Shown: piece after piece, positions 1 through 9,960 of the stretch | How the letters are laid out: the number at the start of each line of letters is the position of its first letter | Position numbering within the stretch: position 1 is the first letter of the stretch | From: Streptacidiphilus pinicola | GTDB taxonomy: Bacteria; Actinomycetota; Actinomycetes; Streptomycetales; Streptomycetaceae | Direction: 5' to 3' | Assembly (NCBI RefSeq): GCF_003258295.1 | Contig: NZ_QKYN01000097.1 | Coordinates: forward strand, 1-56,966 | Length of the DNA stretch: 56,966 nt | The notes under the pieces: generated by a model | What the model was told of the DNA's origin: nothing | Databases searched by the model: none | What the model saw: only the letters and a program-made list of their open reading frames with translations | Translations under genes and position numbers: made by a program

Positions 1-178
1 CGCGCCGAGCGCGCCCAGCGCCTTCGCCGACGATCCGGACGACGACGACATGCCGCCGCCCCCTTTCGACCCGGAGGAGGACATCCCGGAGCAGGACACC
101 ACCTCCGTCTCCGGCCACGACCTGATCATCCGCGAGCTCGGCGCGACGGTGATCCAGGAGACCCAGCACGATCGCTGA
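1..178 (+). CDS. dnaX: DNA polymerase III gamma/tau subunit, C-terminal end (partial)
   Basis: The open frame enters from the left edge and stops at 176-178, leaving 58 residues. It is a Pro/Asp-rich tail (run DDPDDDD) followed by a short conserved end, DLIIRELGATVIQE. Actinobacterial DnaX proteins carry a long disordered Pro/Ala-rich tail with this kind of ending, and dnaX normally lies just upstream of ybaB and recR, as here. The AAA+ clamp-loader domain lies outside the window, so the call rests on the tail and on synteny. The role would be the clamp-loader subunit of the replicative polymerase in the cytoplasm. Confidence 0.75.
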   Translation, partial: APSAPSAFADDPDDDDMPPPPFDPEEDIPEQDTTSVSGHDLIIRELGATVIQETQHDR

Positions 179-339
179 CGCCACGCACGAACCCGCGCAC
201 GACCCGCGCACGAACCCGCGCGAGAACCCGCGCACCGATGGCGAACTGACGGCGATCCGACGCGCCCAGCACGTAGGCTCACCCCAGGAGCGCACCCGCT
301 CCGCGAATGCCACGACGAACAGGCAGGACAGGAGCACCC

Positions 340-681
340 ATGTTCCCCGGCGGCCAGCCCGATATGCAGGCCCTGCTCCAGCAGGCACAGCAGATGCAGC
401 AGCAGCTCGCCCAGGCGCAGGCGGAGCTCGCCGCCGCCGAGATCGAGGGCAGTTCCGGCGGCGGCCTGGTCAAGGCCACCGTCACCGGCGCCGGTGAGCT
501 GCGGGCCCTCGTCATCGACCCGAAGGCGGTCGACCCCGAGGACACCGAGACCCTCTCGGACCTGGTCCTCGCCGCGGTCCGCGACGCGACGGCCGGCGCG
601 CAGCGCCTGGCGGCCGAGCGCCTCGGCCCGCTGGCCCAGGGCCTGGGCGGCGGGGGCGGCATCCCCGGCCTGCCGTTCTGA
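340..681 (+). CDS. ybaB: YbaB/EbfC family nucleoid-associated protein
   Basis: This is a 113-residue protein of the small DNA-binding YbaB/EbfC family, usually encoded between dnaX and recR. A Gln-rich N-terminal helix ([19 protein letters not shown]) is followed by the family core with [13 protein letters not shown] and [14 protein letters not shown], and a Gly-rich tail. The ATG at 340 is preferred over the in-frame ATG at 307 because AGGAG precedes it by a few bases and family proteins start at MFPGG. It probably binds DNA as a dimer and may assist RecR-linked repair; the exact role in actinobacteria is not settled. Confidence 0.93.
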   Translation: MFPGGQPDMQALLQQAQQMQQQLAQAQAELAAAEIEGSSGGGLVKATVTGAGELRALVIDPKAVDPEDTETLSDLVLAAVRDATAGAQRLAAERLGPLAQGLGGGGGIPGLPF

Positions 682-848
682 CCCTGCCGGTTCCGCCGCG
701 GAACCTGGACGGCTCCCCACGCGTAAGTGGGTGTGTCGGGGAGCTGTGACTGCGCGCCCGTCCGGAGGATGATGGGCCCGAATAGGTAGAAACCCACCGC
801 AGAACACCGCAGAGCACCAGAGAACACCAGAGAGACAGGTAACGCAGC

Positions 849-1448
849 GTGTACGAGGGCGTGGTCCAGGACCTCATCGACGAGTTGGGCAGGCTGCCCG
901 GCGTCGGGCCCAAGAGCGCGCAGCGGATCGCCTTCCACATCCTGCAGGCCGATCCGACGGACGTGCGCCGGCTGGCGCACGCCCTGACGGAGGTCAAGGA
1001 GAAGGTGCGGTTCTGCACCGTCTGCGGCAACGTCTCCGAGGCGGACCTGTGCCGGGTCTGTCAGGACGCGCGCCGCGATCCGAGCCTGATCTGCGTCGTC
1101 GAGGAGCCGAAGGACGTCGTCGCGGTCGAGCGCACCCGCGAGTTCCGCGGCCGTTACCACGTGCTCGGTGGGGCGATCAGCCCGATCGAGGGCGTCGGCC
1201 CGGACGATCTGCGGATCCGCGAGCTGATGCAGCGGCTGGCGGACGGCACGGTCACCGAGCTGATCCTCGCCACCGACCCGAACCTCGAGGGCGAGGCCAC
1301 CGCCACCTACCTGGCCCGGCTGCTCAAGCCGATGGGCCTGAAGGTCACCCGCCTGGCCAGCGGCCTGCCCGTCGGGGGAGACCTGGAGTACGCCGACGAG
1401 GTCACCCTCGGCCGGGCCTTCGAAGGGAGACGACTTCTCGATGTCTGA
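849..1448 (+). CDS. recR: Recombination mediator protein RecR
   Basis: The 199-residue protein has the full RecR layout: an N-terminal helix-hairpin-helix ([20 protein letters not shown], about 12-31), a four-cysteine zinc finger (CTVCGN and CRVCQD, about 57-75), and a TOPRIM domain with VVEEPKD and [16 protein letters not shown]. With RecO it loads RecA on gapped DNA in the RecF pathway. It starts at GTG 849 with a weak ribosome site. The end overlaps the next gene by 8 bases, so the two are probably translationally coupled. Confidence 0.97.
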   Translation: MYEGVVQDLIDELGRLPGVGPKSAQRIAFHILQADPTDVRRLAHALTEVKEKVRFCTVCGNVSEADLCRVCQDARRDPSLICVVEEPKDVVAVERTREFRGRYHVLGGAISPIEGVGPDDLRIRELMQRLADGTVTELILATDPNLEGEATATYLARLLKPMGLKVTRLASGLPVGGDLEYADEVTLGRAFEGRRLLDV

Positions 1449-2130
1449 CACGCCCACCACGACCCAAGCAGCCCCCGACGCGCCCAGCATCGGTGTGCAC
1501 GGCGACGGCACGCCGGACGAGTTCGCCGTGCAGATCGCCGACTCGGTGCAGAGCTTCCTGCTCTCCGTGCCGGAGATCGCCAAGGGCGACGAGCCGGGCA
1601 GCGCGATCAGCCTGCTGCTGCTGGAGGTCTCCCAGCTGCTGCTGACCGGCGGCCGTCTGGGCGCCATCGAGGACATCGTGCCCGACGACCGCTACGAGGC
1701 CGACACCGGTCCGGACGCGGACGAGGACGAGATGCGCGGCCAGCTGGCCGAGCTGCTCGCGCCGATCGACGTCTACCACGAGGTCTTCGACCCGTACGGG
1801 CCGCCGGACAAGCCGCTGCCGTGCCGGATCTCGGACGACGTGGCCGAGGTGGTCACCGAGCTGCGGCACGGCATGGCGCACTACCGCGAGGGCCGGATCT
1901 CCGAGGCGCTGTGGTGGTGGCAGTACTCCTACCTGGCCAACTGGGGCTCGACGGCGACGAGCGTGCTGCGCGCGCTGCAGTCGCTGGTGGCGCACGTGCG
2001 GATGGACAGCCCGATCTCCGCGCCGGTCGACGGCACCGACACCGACCACGACGGGCTGACCGACGAGCAGTTGGAGCAGCAGGCCGGCGACCTGATGGTC
2101 GCCGAGCTCGCCACCGAGCTGGGCATCTGA
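1441..2130 (+). CDS. DUF5063 domain-containing protein
   Basis: This 229-residue acidic cytoplasmic protein is found next to recR in many actinobacteria and matches the DUF5063 type as I remember it. Recognisable stretches are [19 protein letters not shown] near residue 30, a mid-region ending in [19 protein letters not shown], and a Trp-rich segment ([15 protein letters not shown], about 155-170). No enzyme motif, signal peptide or membrane segment is visible. It overlaps the recR end by 8 bases. The function is unknown, and the link to RecR is only positional. Confidence 0.85.
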   Translation: MSDTPTTTQAAPDAPSIGVHGDGTPDEFAVQIADSVQSFLLSVPEIAKGDEPGSAISLLLLEVSQLLLTGGRLGAIEDIVPDDRYEADTGPDADEDEMRGQLAELLAPIDVYHEVFDPYGPPDKPLPCRISDDVAEVVTELRHGMAHYREGRISEALWWWQYSYLANWGSTATSVLRALQSLVAHVRMDSPISAPVDGTDTDHDGLTDEQLEQQAGDLMVAELATELGI

Positions 2131-2438
2131 TCGGGCCTCGGGGCAACGCGGCACAGGACGACGGCAGGGGCGTTCACCGGATGTGGCGAAGGACACACGG
2201 TGGGCGCCCCTCGCCGTCCGGCCCGCAAATCCGCCCCCCGCGCCGACCGGCTCCGGCAAATCTTCCGTCCACCCCCTTCCCGTCCCCGGACGACCGATGA
2301 TCAAATCCTGATACGCCCGTCTCGTCCCTCGGACGCCACCCGCCGGGACAAGGCCGATCGCTAGACTGGCCAGCGACCACAGGCCTGCCGGACACCCACA
2401 CCTCCGAAGGCCAGGACCACCAGAGTCGAGGAGCGCAC
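2131..2438. other. Intergenic region upstream of lysC
   Basis: The stretch is 308 bases without a credible gene. It should hold the lysC-asd promoter. A TAGACT hexamer at 2362-2367 could be a -10 element, but no well-spaced -35 is visible. No riboswitch-like fold or strong inverted repeat was recognised. A GAGGAG ribosome site lies just before the GTG at 2439. Confidence 0.4.
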
Positions 2439-3721
<1,283 letters not shown>

Positions 3722-3725
<4 letters not shown>

Positions 3726-4867
3726 CCTTCCCGGGGGGCGAGCACCCCGTCACACCCGCGTCGGCCAAGCGACAGGTGGCGGCCAGGCCCACCCTGGCCG
3801 TCGTCGGAGCCACCGGAGCCGTGGGCCGGGTGCTGGTGGAGCTGCTCGCCACCCGCGCGGACGTGTGGGGCGAGGTCCGGCTCTTCGCCGGGCCCGAGGG
3901 CGTCGGCTCCGAGGTGCCGGTGCTGGGCCGGACGGAGATCGTCCGCGCCCTGGAGCCGGGCTGCTTCGAGGGCACGGACATCGTGCTGTTCGAGGCCCCC
4001 GAGGACGTCGTGCTGGAGTGGGCGCCGCTCGCCGTCGCGTCGGGCGCGGTCGCGGTGGACGGCTCCGCCGCGTTCCGGCTGCACCGGGACGTGCCGCTGG
4101 TGGTCCCCGAGATCAACCCGGCGGCGGCGCGGATGCGCCGGATCGGGATCATCGCCGCGCCACGCTGCGCGACGCTGGTGCTGACCGTCGCGCTGGCCGC
4201 GCTGCACGCCGAGTTCGGGCTGAGCCGGCTGGTGGTCACCGCCGCGCTGGCCGCCTCCGGGCGCGGCCGGATCGGCGTCGACGCGCTGCGCCGGCAGACC
4301 GCGGAGGTCGCGGGCGACCCGACCGTCGGCACCCGCACCGGCGACCTGCGCCGGGCCGTCTCCGAGCACGACGACGACCCGTTCGAGGCGCCGCTCGCCT
4401 ACAACCTGCTGCCCTGGGCCGGGGACAGCGTCGAGGACGGCTGGTCGAGCGAGGAGCTGGGTCTGCGCAACGAGACCCGCAAGATCCTCGGCCTGCCCGA
4501 GCTGCCGATCTCCGCGACCTGCCTGCGCGTGCCGGTCGTCAGCGGCCACTCGCTGACCGTCCACGCCGAGTTCGAGCGCGAGCCGGACGTGCACCGGGTC
4601 CGCGAGATCCTCGACTCATCGGCCGGCGTGATCGTCTACGACGACCCGGACAAGGGCGAGTTCCCCACCCCGGCGGACGTGGTCGGCTCCGACCCGACCT
4701 GGGTCGGCCGGGTGCGGCGCTCCTTGGACGACCCCGGTGGTCTCGAGCTGTTCCTGTGCGGGGACAATCTACGCAAGGGCGCGGCCCTGAACTGCGTGCA
4801 GATCGCCGAACTGGTCGCCGCGGAGCAACCCCCGGCAGCGGCCGGAACGGATTCGGGAGAGGTTTAA
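3722..4867 (+). CDS. asd: Aspartate-semialdehyde dehydrogenase homologue with altered active site
   Basis: The 381-residue protein has the Asd fold: [17 protein letters not shown] (about 25-41), [30 protein letters not shown] with GHS, and C-terminal [18 protein letters not shown]. Asd reduces aspartyl phosphate to the semialdehyde with NADPH. The catalytic segment, normally NPNCTT, reads APRCAT: the cysteine is kept but the asparagine is lost. The usual QAVSGAG reads LAASGRG, so the glutamine acid/base appears to be leucine, and DNSSAFR reads DGSAAFR. It overlaps lysC by 4 bases and is surely co-translated. It may be a weak, non-catalytic or repurposed paralogue, with a canonical asd elsewhere. 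Confidence 0.8.
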
Positions 4868-4959
4868 GGGGAGTTGGTGCAGACGCCGGATTCGGCTTCC
4901 GTGCTGCTGGGCGGGCCCGTACCGTAGTGCCCCTGAACACGGTGTCACGGAGGGGCCAG

Positions 4960-5028
4960 GTGACGTACAACCCTCGAGGCGGGTCATGCGTCCAACTGGC
5001 GTGCCACCAAGCTCGGTGCTCGTCATGA
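4960..5028 (+). CDS. Possible 22-residue Cys-containing leader peptide
   Basis: A GTG at 4960, after a strong GGAGGGG ribosome site (4949-4955), opens a 22-codon frame with three cysteines (at GSC, LAC and ARC). It closes with TGA at 5026-5028, overlapping the sigma-factor ATG at 5025 as ATGA. The arrangement resembles a coupled leader that controls translation of the sigma gene. This is inferred from ribosome-site strength and overlap; there is no homology support. Confidence 0.4.
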   Translation: MTYNPRGGSCVQLACHQARCSS

Positions 5029-5765
5029 CAGCACCCTTCACCGCGGCGGATACGTCCCGTTCCCATGCGCCGGCCTCGCAGACCGCCGGTCAGGCCCCCC
5101 AGGCCGCGCCGAGCGTCGCCGTGGGCGCGAGCGTCGACCACCTCACCGAGACGTACCAGGCCCACTACTCCTCACTGCTGCGCCTGGCCGCACTGCTGCT
5201 GGACGACACCGCCTCCTGCGAGGACGTGGTCCAGGAGGCCTTCATCCGGGTCCACTCCGCGCGGCGCCGGCTACGCGATCCCGACAAAACGCTCGCCTAC
5301 CTGCGGCAGACGGTGGTCAACCTGTCCCGTTCGACGCTGCGCCGCCGCATCATGGGCCTGCGCCTGCTGCAGAAGCCGATGCCGGACGCGGCCAGCGCGG
5401 AGGAGGGCGCGTACGACGCGCTGGAGCGCGACGAGCTGATCGTGGCCCTGCGGGGCCTGCAGCGGCGTCAGCGCGAGGTGCTGGTGCTGCGCTACTTCTC
5501 CGATATGACGGAGGCTCAGGTCGCGGACACGCTGGGGATTTCCGTAGGCTCGGTCAAGGCCTACGGCTCGCGCGGGCTCGCCTCGCTGCGGAGCACCATG
5601 GACGGCGGCGCACCCGACGCCGATTCCGGCGGAACCGGATCGGGCTCGGCCGCGTCGGAGTCACGCAACGAGGCACGGAACGGCGAGACACGGACCAGCG
5701 AGGCGCGGACACCGTCACGGACCGACTCACGCACTGAGTCACGGACAGAGGGGAGGCAGCGGTGA
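5025..5765 (+). CDS. SigE-family (ECF) RNA polymerase sigma factor
   Basis: About 246 residues. Sigma region 2 is visible as YQAHYSSLLRLAALLLDD and DVVQEAFIRVHS (about 35-80). Region 4 is RQREVLVLRYFSDMTEAQVA followed by LGISVGSVKAYGSRGLASLR (about 150-190). A low-complexity Ser/Arg/Thr/Glu tail of some 50 residues follows. The ATG at 5025 is chosen because it overlaps the stop of a short upstream frame with a strong ribosome site; an in-frame ATG at 4986 after GAGG is the alternative. The stop overlaps the next gene by 4 bases (GTGA), implying co-translation with a membrane partner. Confidence 0.9.
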   Translation: MTAPFTAADTSRSHAPASQTAGQAPQAAPSVAVGASVDHLTETYQAHYSSLLRLAALLLDDTASCEDVVQEAFIRVHSARRRLRDPDKTLAYLRQTVVNLSRSTLRRRIMGLRLLQKPMPDAASAEEGAYDALERDELIVALRGLQRRQREVLVLRYFSDMTEAQVADTLGISVGSVKAYGSRGLASLRSTMDGGAPDADSGGTGSGSAASESRNEARNGETRTSEARTPSRTDSRTESRTEGRQR

Positions 5766-7114
5766 GCGCGGAGCGGCGCTCGCGCTACCTGCGCGTGGTG
5801 CGACCGGGATCGGGTGCCGGTTCCGATGCCGCCATGACGCCGCCGCTTCCCGTCGAACCGCCGCTCACCCCGCCGCTCTGGCTCGACCCGCCCGCTGCCT
5901 TCGGCCGCGAGGTGCCATCGGTCACCGCGCCCGCGCACGGCGCGATCCCGGTGCAGTCGGCCCCGCTCGGCGCGGTCGGTCCGGTCGGCGCCACCTTCAC
6001 CTCCGACGGCGACGACGAGGACCCGATGAGCGCGGCCCTGCGCGCACGCCTGCACCAGGCGGTCGGCGGGGTGCGCCCCGCCCCCGACTCCCTCCCCCGG
6101 CTCCGCCGCGCCGTGCCGCAGCGCCGAACCCTGCGTCGCCGCGCCTACGGCGGCGCGGCCGTCGCCGCCTCGCTCGCCCTGTTCGGCCTCACCGCCCTGC
6201 ACTCGCTCGGCCCCGACGCCTCCAGCAGCGCCGAGACGGGGCCCGCGGGCCAGTTGCTGCCCGGTGCCCACCCGTCCGCGACCGGCCACGGCCAGGGCGG
6301 CACGGCCAGCACGCCCACCTCCCCGGGCGACGCGACCGCGGACAGCTCCGCCTACGCGAGGCGCACCCACCAGCCCGGCACGGTGCTGTTCCCGCTGCCC
6401 TCCGGCGGCCTGACCACGCTCGCCGCGGGCCCCACGCACGCCCTCGGCACCGGCGCGCTCGCCGAGTGCAGCCGCGGCCAGCTCGGCAACGGCGCGGCGG
6501 GGGTCGCCCCGGCGGACGCCTCGGGCATCGTCTACGGCTCGTTCGCGATCAGCAACGTCTCGTCCTCGCCGTGCAAGGTCAGCGGCTCGGGCGCGATCGA
6601 CGTGCAGTCGCCCGTCGGTACGCAGGCCTCGCGCTTCACGGTCACCCCGCACACGGCCGGTGACCCGGCCGCCGCGCTGCCCACGCCCGACCCGACGCAC
6701 CCGCCCGTGGAGCTCGGCCCCGGCCAGACGTACGTGGTCGACTTCGCCTACGTCCCCGGCGCGTGCCCGAGCGGCAGCTCGGCCGGCCCGACCGGCACCG
6801 CCAGCGCGACCACGGCCTCGCCCGGCGCCAGCTCCACCGGCAGCACCAGCGGGACGGCGGCGACCGCCGGGACCAACGACGGCTCCACCGGCGGCTCGCC
6901 CGGCTCCCCGAGCGCGTCACCCGGCTCCTCCGGCGGCTCGGGCACCTCCGGCGGCACGGGCGGCACCGGCAACCCGACCACCCCGGGCTCCCCGAGCGTC
7001 CAGCTCGCCACCGTCCCGGCCTCGGGCGGCAGTCCGGCCGCCACCACCACCCTCCCCAACGCCTGCGGCGGCACCATCTACCGCACGGACCCGCTCCCGG
7101 CCGCTTCGCACTGA
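5762..7114 (+). CDS. Putative sigma-factor partner: membrane-anchored Ser/Gly/Thr-rich protein
   Basis: This 450-residue protein has a Pro-rich cytoplasmic N-terminus, then ALRARLHQAVGGVRPAPDSL (about 85-105), a basic patch (RRTLRRRAYGG) and one membrane segment (AAVAASLALFGLTALHSLG, about 135-155). Outside the membrane lies a domain with two cysteines (LAECSRGQLG and SSSPCKVSG) and a third in PGACPSG. A long Ser/Gly/Thr/Pro-rich stretch precedes NACGGTIYRTDPL. The GTGA overlap with the sigma gene and the cytoplasm-TM-outside topology suggest an anti-sigma or sensor role, but no classical zinc anti-sigma motif is seen. Confidence 0.75.
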   Translation: MSAERRSRYLRVVRPGSGAGSDAAMTPPLPVEPPLTPPLWLDPPAAFGREVPSVTAPAHGAIPVQSAPLGAVGPVGATFTSDGDDEDPMSAALRARLHQAVGGVRPAPDSLPRLRRAVPQRRTLRRRAYGGAAVAASLALFGLTALHSLGPDASSSAETGPAGQLLPGAHPSATGHGQGGTASTPTSPGDATADSSAYARRTHQPGTVLFPLPSGGLTTLAAGPTHALGTGALAECSRGQLGNGAAGVAPADASGIVYGSFAISNVSSSPCKVSGSGAIDVQSPVGTQASRFTVTPHTAGDPAAALPTPDPTHPPVELGPGQTYVVDFAYVPGACPSGSSAGPTGTASATTASPGASSTGSTSGTAATAGTNDGSTGGSPGSPSASPGSSGGSGTSGGTGGTGNPTTPGSPSVQLATVPASGGSPAATTTLPNACGGTIYRTDPLPAASH

Positions 7115-7183
7115 CCGCCCCGGACGAAGGCCGGTGGTGGGCCCGGCGGTGGGGTGCGGGGAGGGTTTGGTTACCGTGGTGGG

Positions 7184-7978
7184 GTGTACCGGACCCTTTT
7201 GACCCCGCGCTGGCTGGCACTGCACCTGCTGGCGCTGGTCGCCGTCCCGGTCTGCATCATCCTCGGGCTGTGGCAGCTGAGCCGCTTCGAGCTGCACAGT
7301 CACGCCCAGAAGCAGCAGGCGGCGCACGCCTCCACCGACGCCGCGCCGACCTCGCTCGCGCAGCTGCTCGGCGGGGCCGACAAGGACGGCGTCAACAACG
7401 ACGACGGACGCCGCGTCTCCTTCTCCGGCAGCTACGACGCGAAGCACCAGCTGCTCGTGCCGCAGCGCACGCTGAACGGCCGGACCGGCAGCCTGGTCGT
7501 CACCCCGCTGCGGCTCGACGGCAGCGGCACCTACCTCGCCGTGGTCCGCGGCTGGCTGCCGGGTGCCCCGGCCACCGTGCCGGCACCGCCGGGGGGCGAC
7601 GTCGCCGTGACCGCGCGCCTGCGCGCGGCGGAGACGCCCGACACCCCGGGCGCGATCTCCTCCGGCACCCTCCCGAGCGGCCAGCTCGGAATGATCTCAC
7701 CGGTCACCCTGGTCAACGCCCTGCCGTACAGCGTCTGGAACGGCTACGCCTCGCTCGACCCCGGCACCCTCGGCACCTCCGGCCTGACCCCCGTGCCCTA
7801 CACCGCCGCCTCGGCCGCGGACTCCTCAGGCGGCGGGATGAGCCTGCAGGCGATCCAGAACCTGGGCTACGTGGGGCAGTGGTTCGTCTTCGCCGGGTTC
7901 GTGGTCTTCATGTGGTTCCGCTTCGTCCGCCGTGAGGTCGAGACCCAGCGCGACCGGGAGCTGGGTCTCGAAGCCTGA
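7184..7978 (+). CDS. SURF1 family cytochrome oxidase biogenesis protein
   Basis: About 264 residues. The N-terminus YRTLLTPRWLALHLLALVAV leads into a membrane helix ending in GLWQLSRFE, the SURF1 signature. A periplasmic-side domain with VSFSGSYDAKHQLLVPQRTL and VVRGWLPG follows. A C-terminal membrane helix (WFVFAGFVVFMWFRFVRR) closes the protein. SURF1 proteins help insert haem a into cytochrome aa3 oxidase. The GTG at 7184 is chosen because family members start at M/V-YR; an in-frame GTG at 7154 is the other option. The gene converges on the peptidase gene with only 12 bases between the stops. Confidence 0.9.
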   Translation: MYRTLLTPRWLALHLLALVAVPVCIILGLWQLSRFELHSHAQKQQAAHASTDAAPTSLAQLLGGADKDGVNNDDGRRVSFSGSYDAKHQLLVPQRTLNGRTGSLVVTPLRLDGSGTYLAVVRGWLPGAPATVPAPPGGDVAVTARLRAAETPDTPGAISSGTLPSGQLGMISPVTLVNALPYSVWNGYASLDPGTLGTSGLTPVPYTAASAADSSGGGMSLQAIQNLGYVGQWFVFAGFVVFMWFRFVRREVETQRDRELGLEA

Positions 7979-7990
7979 GGGCGGCGCCGG

Positions 7991-9844
7991 TCAGAGGTGG
8001 CGGGAGACGAAGTCCAGTTCCAGGCGCAGCTGCTTGATCCGCTCCTCCACCACCAGCGAGCCGTGGCCGGCGTCGTAGCGGTAGACCTCGTGGGCCTTGC
8101 CCAGGCGGGCCAGCTCGCCGACGTAGTTGTCGATCTGGCGGATCGGGCAGCGGGGGTCGTTGACGCCCGCGCTGATGTAGACCGAGGCCGCGAGCGACTC
8201 CACGTACGTCAGCGGCGACGAGGCCGCGTAGCGGTCGGGGACCTCCTCCGGCGTGCCGCCGACGAGGGTGCGGTCCATCGCCTTCAGGGCCTCCATCTCG
8301 TCGTGATAGGCCGTCACGTAGTCCGCGACCGGGACCGCCGCCAGGCCGAGCGCCCAGGAGTCCGGCTGGGTGCCGAGGCCGAGCAGGGTCAGGTAGCCGC
8401 CCCAGGAGCCGCCGGAGAGCACGATCCGCTCGGGGTCGGCGAGGCCGCTGGCGACCGCCCAGTCCCGCACGGCGGCGATGTCCTCCAGCTCGATCAGGCC
8501 GACGCGGTGCCGCAGCGCGTCCGTCCAGGCGCGGCCGTAGCCGGTCGAGCCGCGGTAGTTGACCCGGACGACGGCGAAGCCGTGGTCGACCCAGGCGGCG
8601 GGGCCCGCGGCGAAGGAGTCGGAGTCGTGCCAGGTGGGGCCGCCGTGGATGTCGAAGACGCACGGCAGCGGGCCGTCGCCCGCGTCCGCGGGGCGCTGGA
8701 CGAGGGCGTGGACGACGCCGCCGGGGCCCTCGACCCAGACGTCCTCGACCGGGACGGACGGCGGCGCCTGCGGGCCGGGTGCGGCGAGCACGACCGCACC
8801 GGAGGTGGAGCGGACGGCCGGCGGCTGCTCGGCGGAGGACCAGAGGAACTCGACGCTGCCGTCGGGCCGCGCGGAGGCGCCGGAGACGGTGCCGGTCGGG
8901 GTGTCGAGGCGGCTGAGCTGGCCGCTCTCCAGGTCGTAGCGGTAGAGCTCGCTGCGCGCGCGGAAGCCGTGCTCGATGAGCAGCGCCGTGGCGTCCGGGT
9001 ACCACTCGGCGGTGACGTCGCCGGGCAGGTCGAGCACGATCTCGTGCTCGGTGCCGGTCGCGGTGTCCCAGATCAGCGGCTCCCAGCGGCCGCGCCGCTG
9101 GTGCGCGACGAGCATCCGGGTGTCGCCGGCCAGCGGCGCGAAGCCGAGGCAGGAGAGGCCGAGCGGCTCCTCCCGTCCGGTCGCGTCGTCGAGCTCGGCG
9201 ACGGCGCTGACGACGTCGCCGTCGACCCGGAGCACGCGCAGCGCGCTGTGCATGGCGTCGCCGTGCTCGGTGTGGTCGACCGCGATCAGGGTGCCGTCGT
9301 GGGAGAGGTCGCCGACGCCGGCCGACTCGCGGTGGCGGTAGATCTCCAACGGCTCGCCCAGACCGGGGCGGACCAGGTGCAGCGTGGAGCCGTCCTCGTC
9401 GGTGGAGCGGCCGACGACGGCCTCGCCGTGGCGGCCGAGGGCCAGCCCGGCGGGATAGGAGGGCGCGAGCCCGGGCACCGCCTCGGGGTCGGCGCCGTCA
9501 CCGTCGCCCGCGAAGGACTGGCGCCGCCAGACGCCGAACTCGTCGCCGTCGGTGTCGTCGAACCACCAGATCCACTCGCCGTCGGGGGTGAGCGTCCCCT
9601 CCGTGGTGCCGTTGGGGCGGTCGGTGACCCGGCGTCGGCCACCGCTGGCGCGGTCCCAGGCGTAGATCTCGTACGTGCCGGTCGCGTTGGAGACGAACAG
9701 GGACCGGTCCGGTGCGTCCTCGGCCCACTCGGGCAGGCTGACCCGGGCGGCGCGGAAGCGCCGTTCCCAGGCGGGGAGGGCGTCGAAGACCTCGGTCAGG
9801 GTCTCGGTCTGCTGCCGCGTCGTCTCGCTTGGCTGGCTGGTCAT
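7991..9844 (-). CDS. S9 (prolyl oligopeptidase) family serine peptidase
   Basis: The 617-residue protein has an N-terminal beta-propeller-like half (repeated DGTL/DGEW motifs, about 30-360) and a C-terminal alpha/beta hydrolase half. The hydrolase half shows FDIHGGPTWHDSD (oxyanion region), nucleophile serine in GGSWGGYLTLLG, aspartate in AGVNDPRCP and histidine in AGHGSLVVEER. No signal peptide is visible, so it is probably cytoplasmic and acts on peptides or acylated peptides. The start at 9844 (MTSQPSETT) has a weak ribosome site; a GTG six codons upstream is possible. Substrate specificity cannot be read from sequence. Confidence 0.93.
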   Translation of the reverse strand: MTSQPSETTRQQTETLTEVFDALPAWERRFRAARVSLPEWAEDAPDRSLFVSNATGTYEIYAWDRASGGRRRVTDRPNGTTEGTLTPDGEWIWWFDDTDGDEFGVWRRQSFAGDGDGADPEAVPGLAPSYPAGLALGRHGEAVVGRSTDEDGSTLHLVRPGLGEPLEIYRHRESAGVGDLSHDGTLIAVDHTEHGDAMHSALRVLRVDGDVVSAVAELDDATGREEPLGLSCLGFAPLAGDTRMLVAHQRRGRWEPLIWDTATGTEHEIVLDLPGDVTAEWYPDATALLIEHGFRARSELYRYDLESGQLSRLDTPTGTVSGASARPDGSVEFLWSSAEQPPAVRSTSGAVVLAAPGPQAPPSVPVEDVWVEGPGGVVHALVQRPADAGDGPLPCVFDIHGGPTWHDSDSFAAGPAAWVDHGFAVVRVNYRGSTGYGRAWTDALRHRVGLIELEDIAAVRDWAVASGLADPERIVLSGGSWGGYLTLLGLGTQPDSWALGLAAVPVADYVTAYHDEMEALKAMDRTLVGGTPEEVPDRYAASSPLTYVESLAASVYISAGVNDPRCPIRQIDNYVGELARLGKAHEVYRYDAGHGSLVVEERIKQLRLELDFVSRHL

Positions 9845-9903
9845 GGGACCATCATCGGTCACGCCGCCGACAGCCCGGCAGTCGGCCTTGCGAGCACAAC
9901 GGA

Positions 9904-9943
9904 ACCGCCCCGCCGTCCGGAGTGGTCCGGTCGACGGGGCGGT
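9904..9943 (-). terminator. Hairpin downstream of the sedolisin gene
   Basis: Arms at 9904-9912 and 9935-9943 pair over 9 bases (ACCGCCCCG / CGGGGCGGT). Between them, further CCGGA/TCCGG pairing is possible. It lies 17 bases past the stop of the sedolisin gene and before the peptidase gene start, as expected for a terminator without a U-tract. Confidence 0.6.
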
Positions 9944-9960
9944 GGGTGGGTGAGGCGGAC

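Noticed and set aside
2131-2438. A lysine riboswitch before lysC.
   Set aside because: No fitting fold or conserved core was recognised, and lysine control in actinobacteria is usually by the ACT domains.
4986-5024. Start of the SigE-type sigma gene at the upstream ATG 4986.
   Set aside because: A GAGG lies before it, but the ATG at 5025 overlaps the stop of a frame with a much stronger ribosome site; both remain possible.
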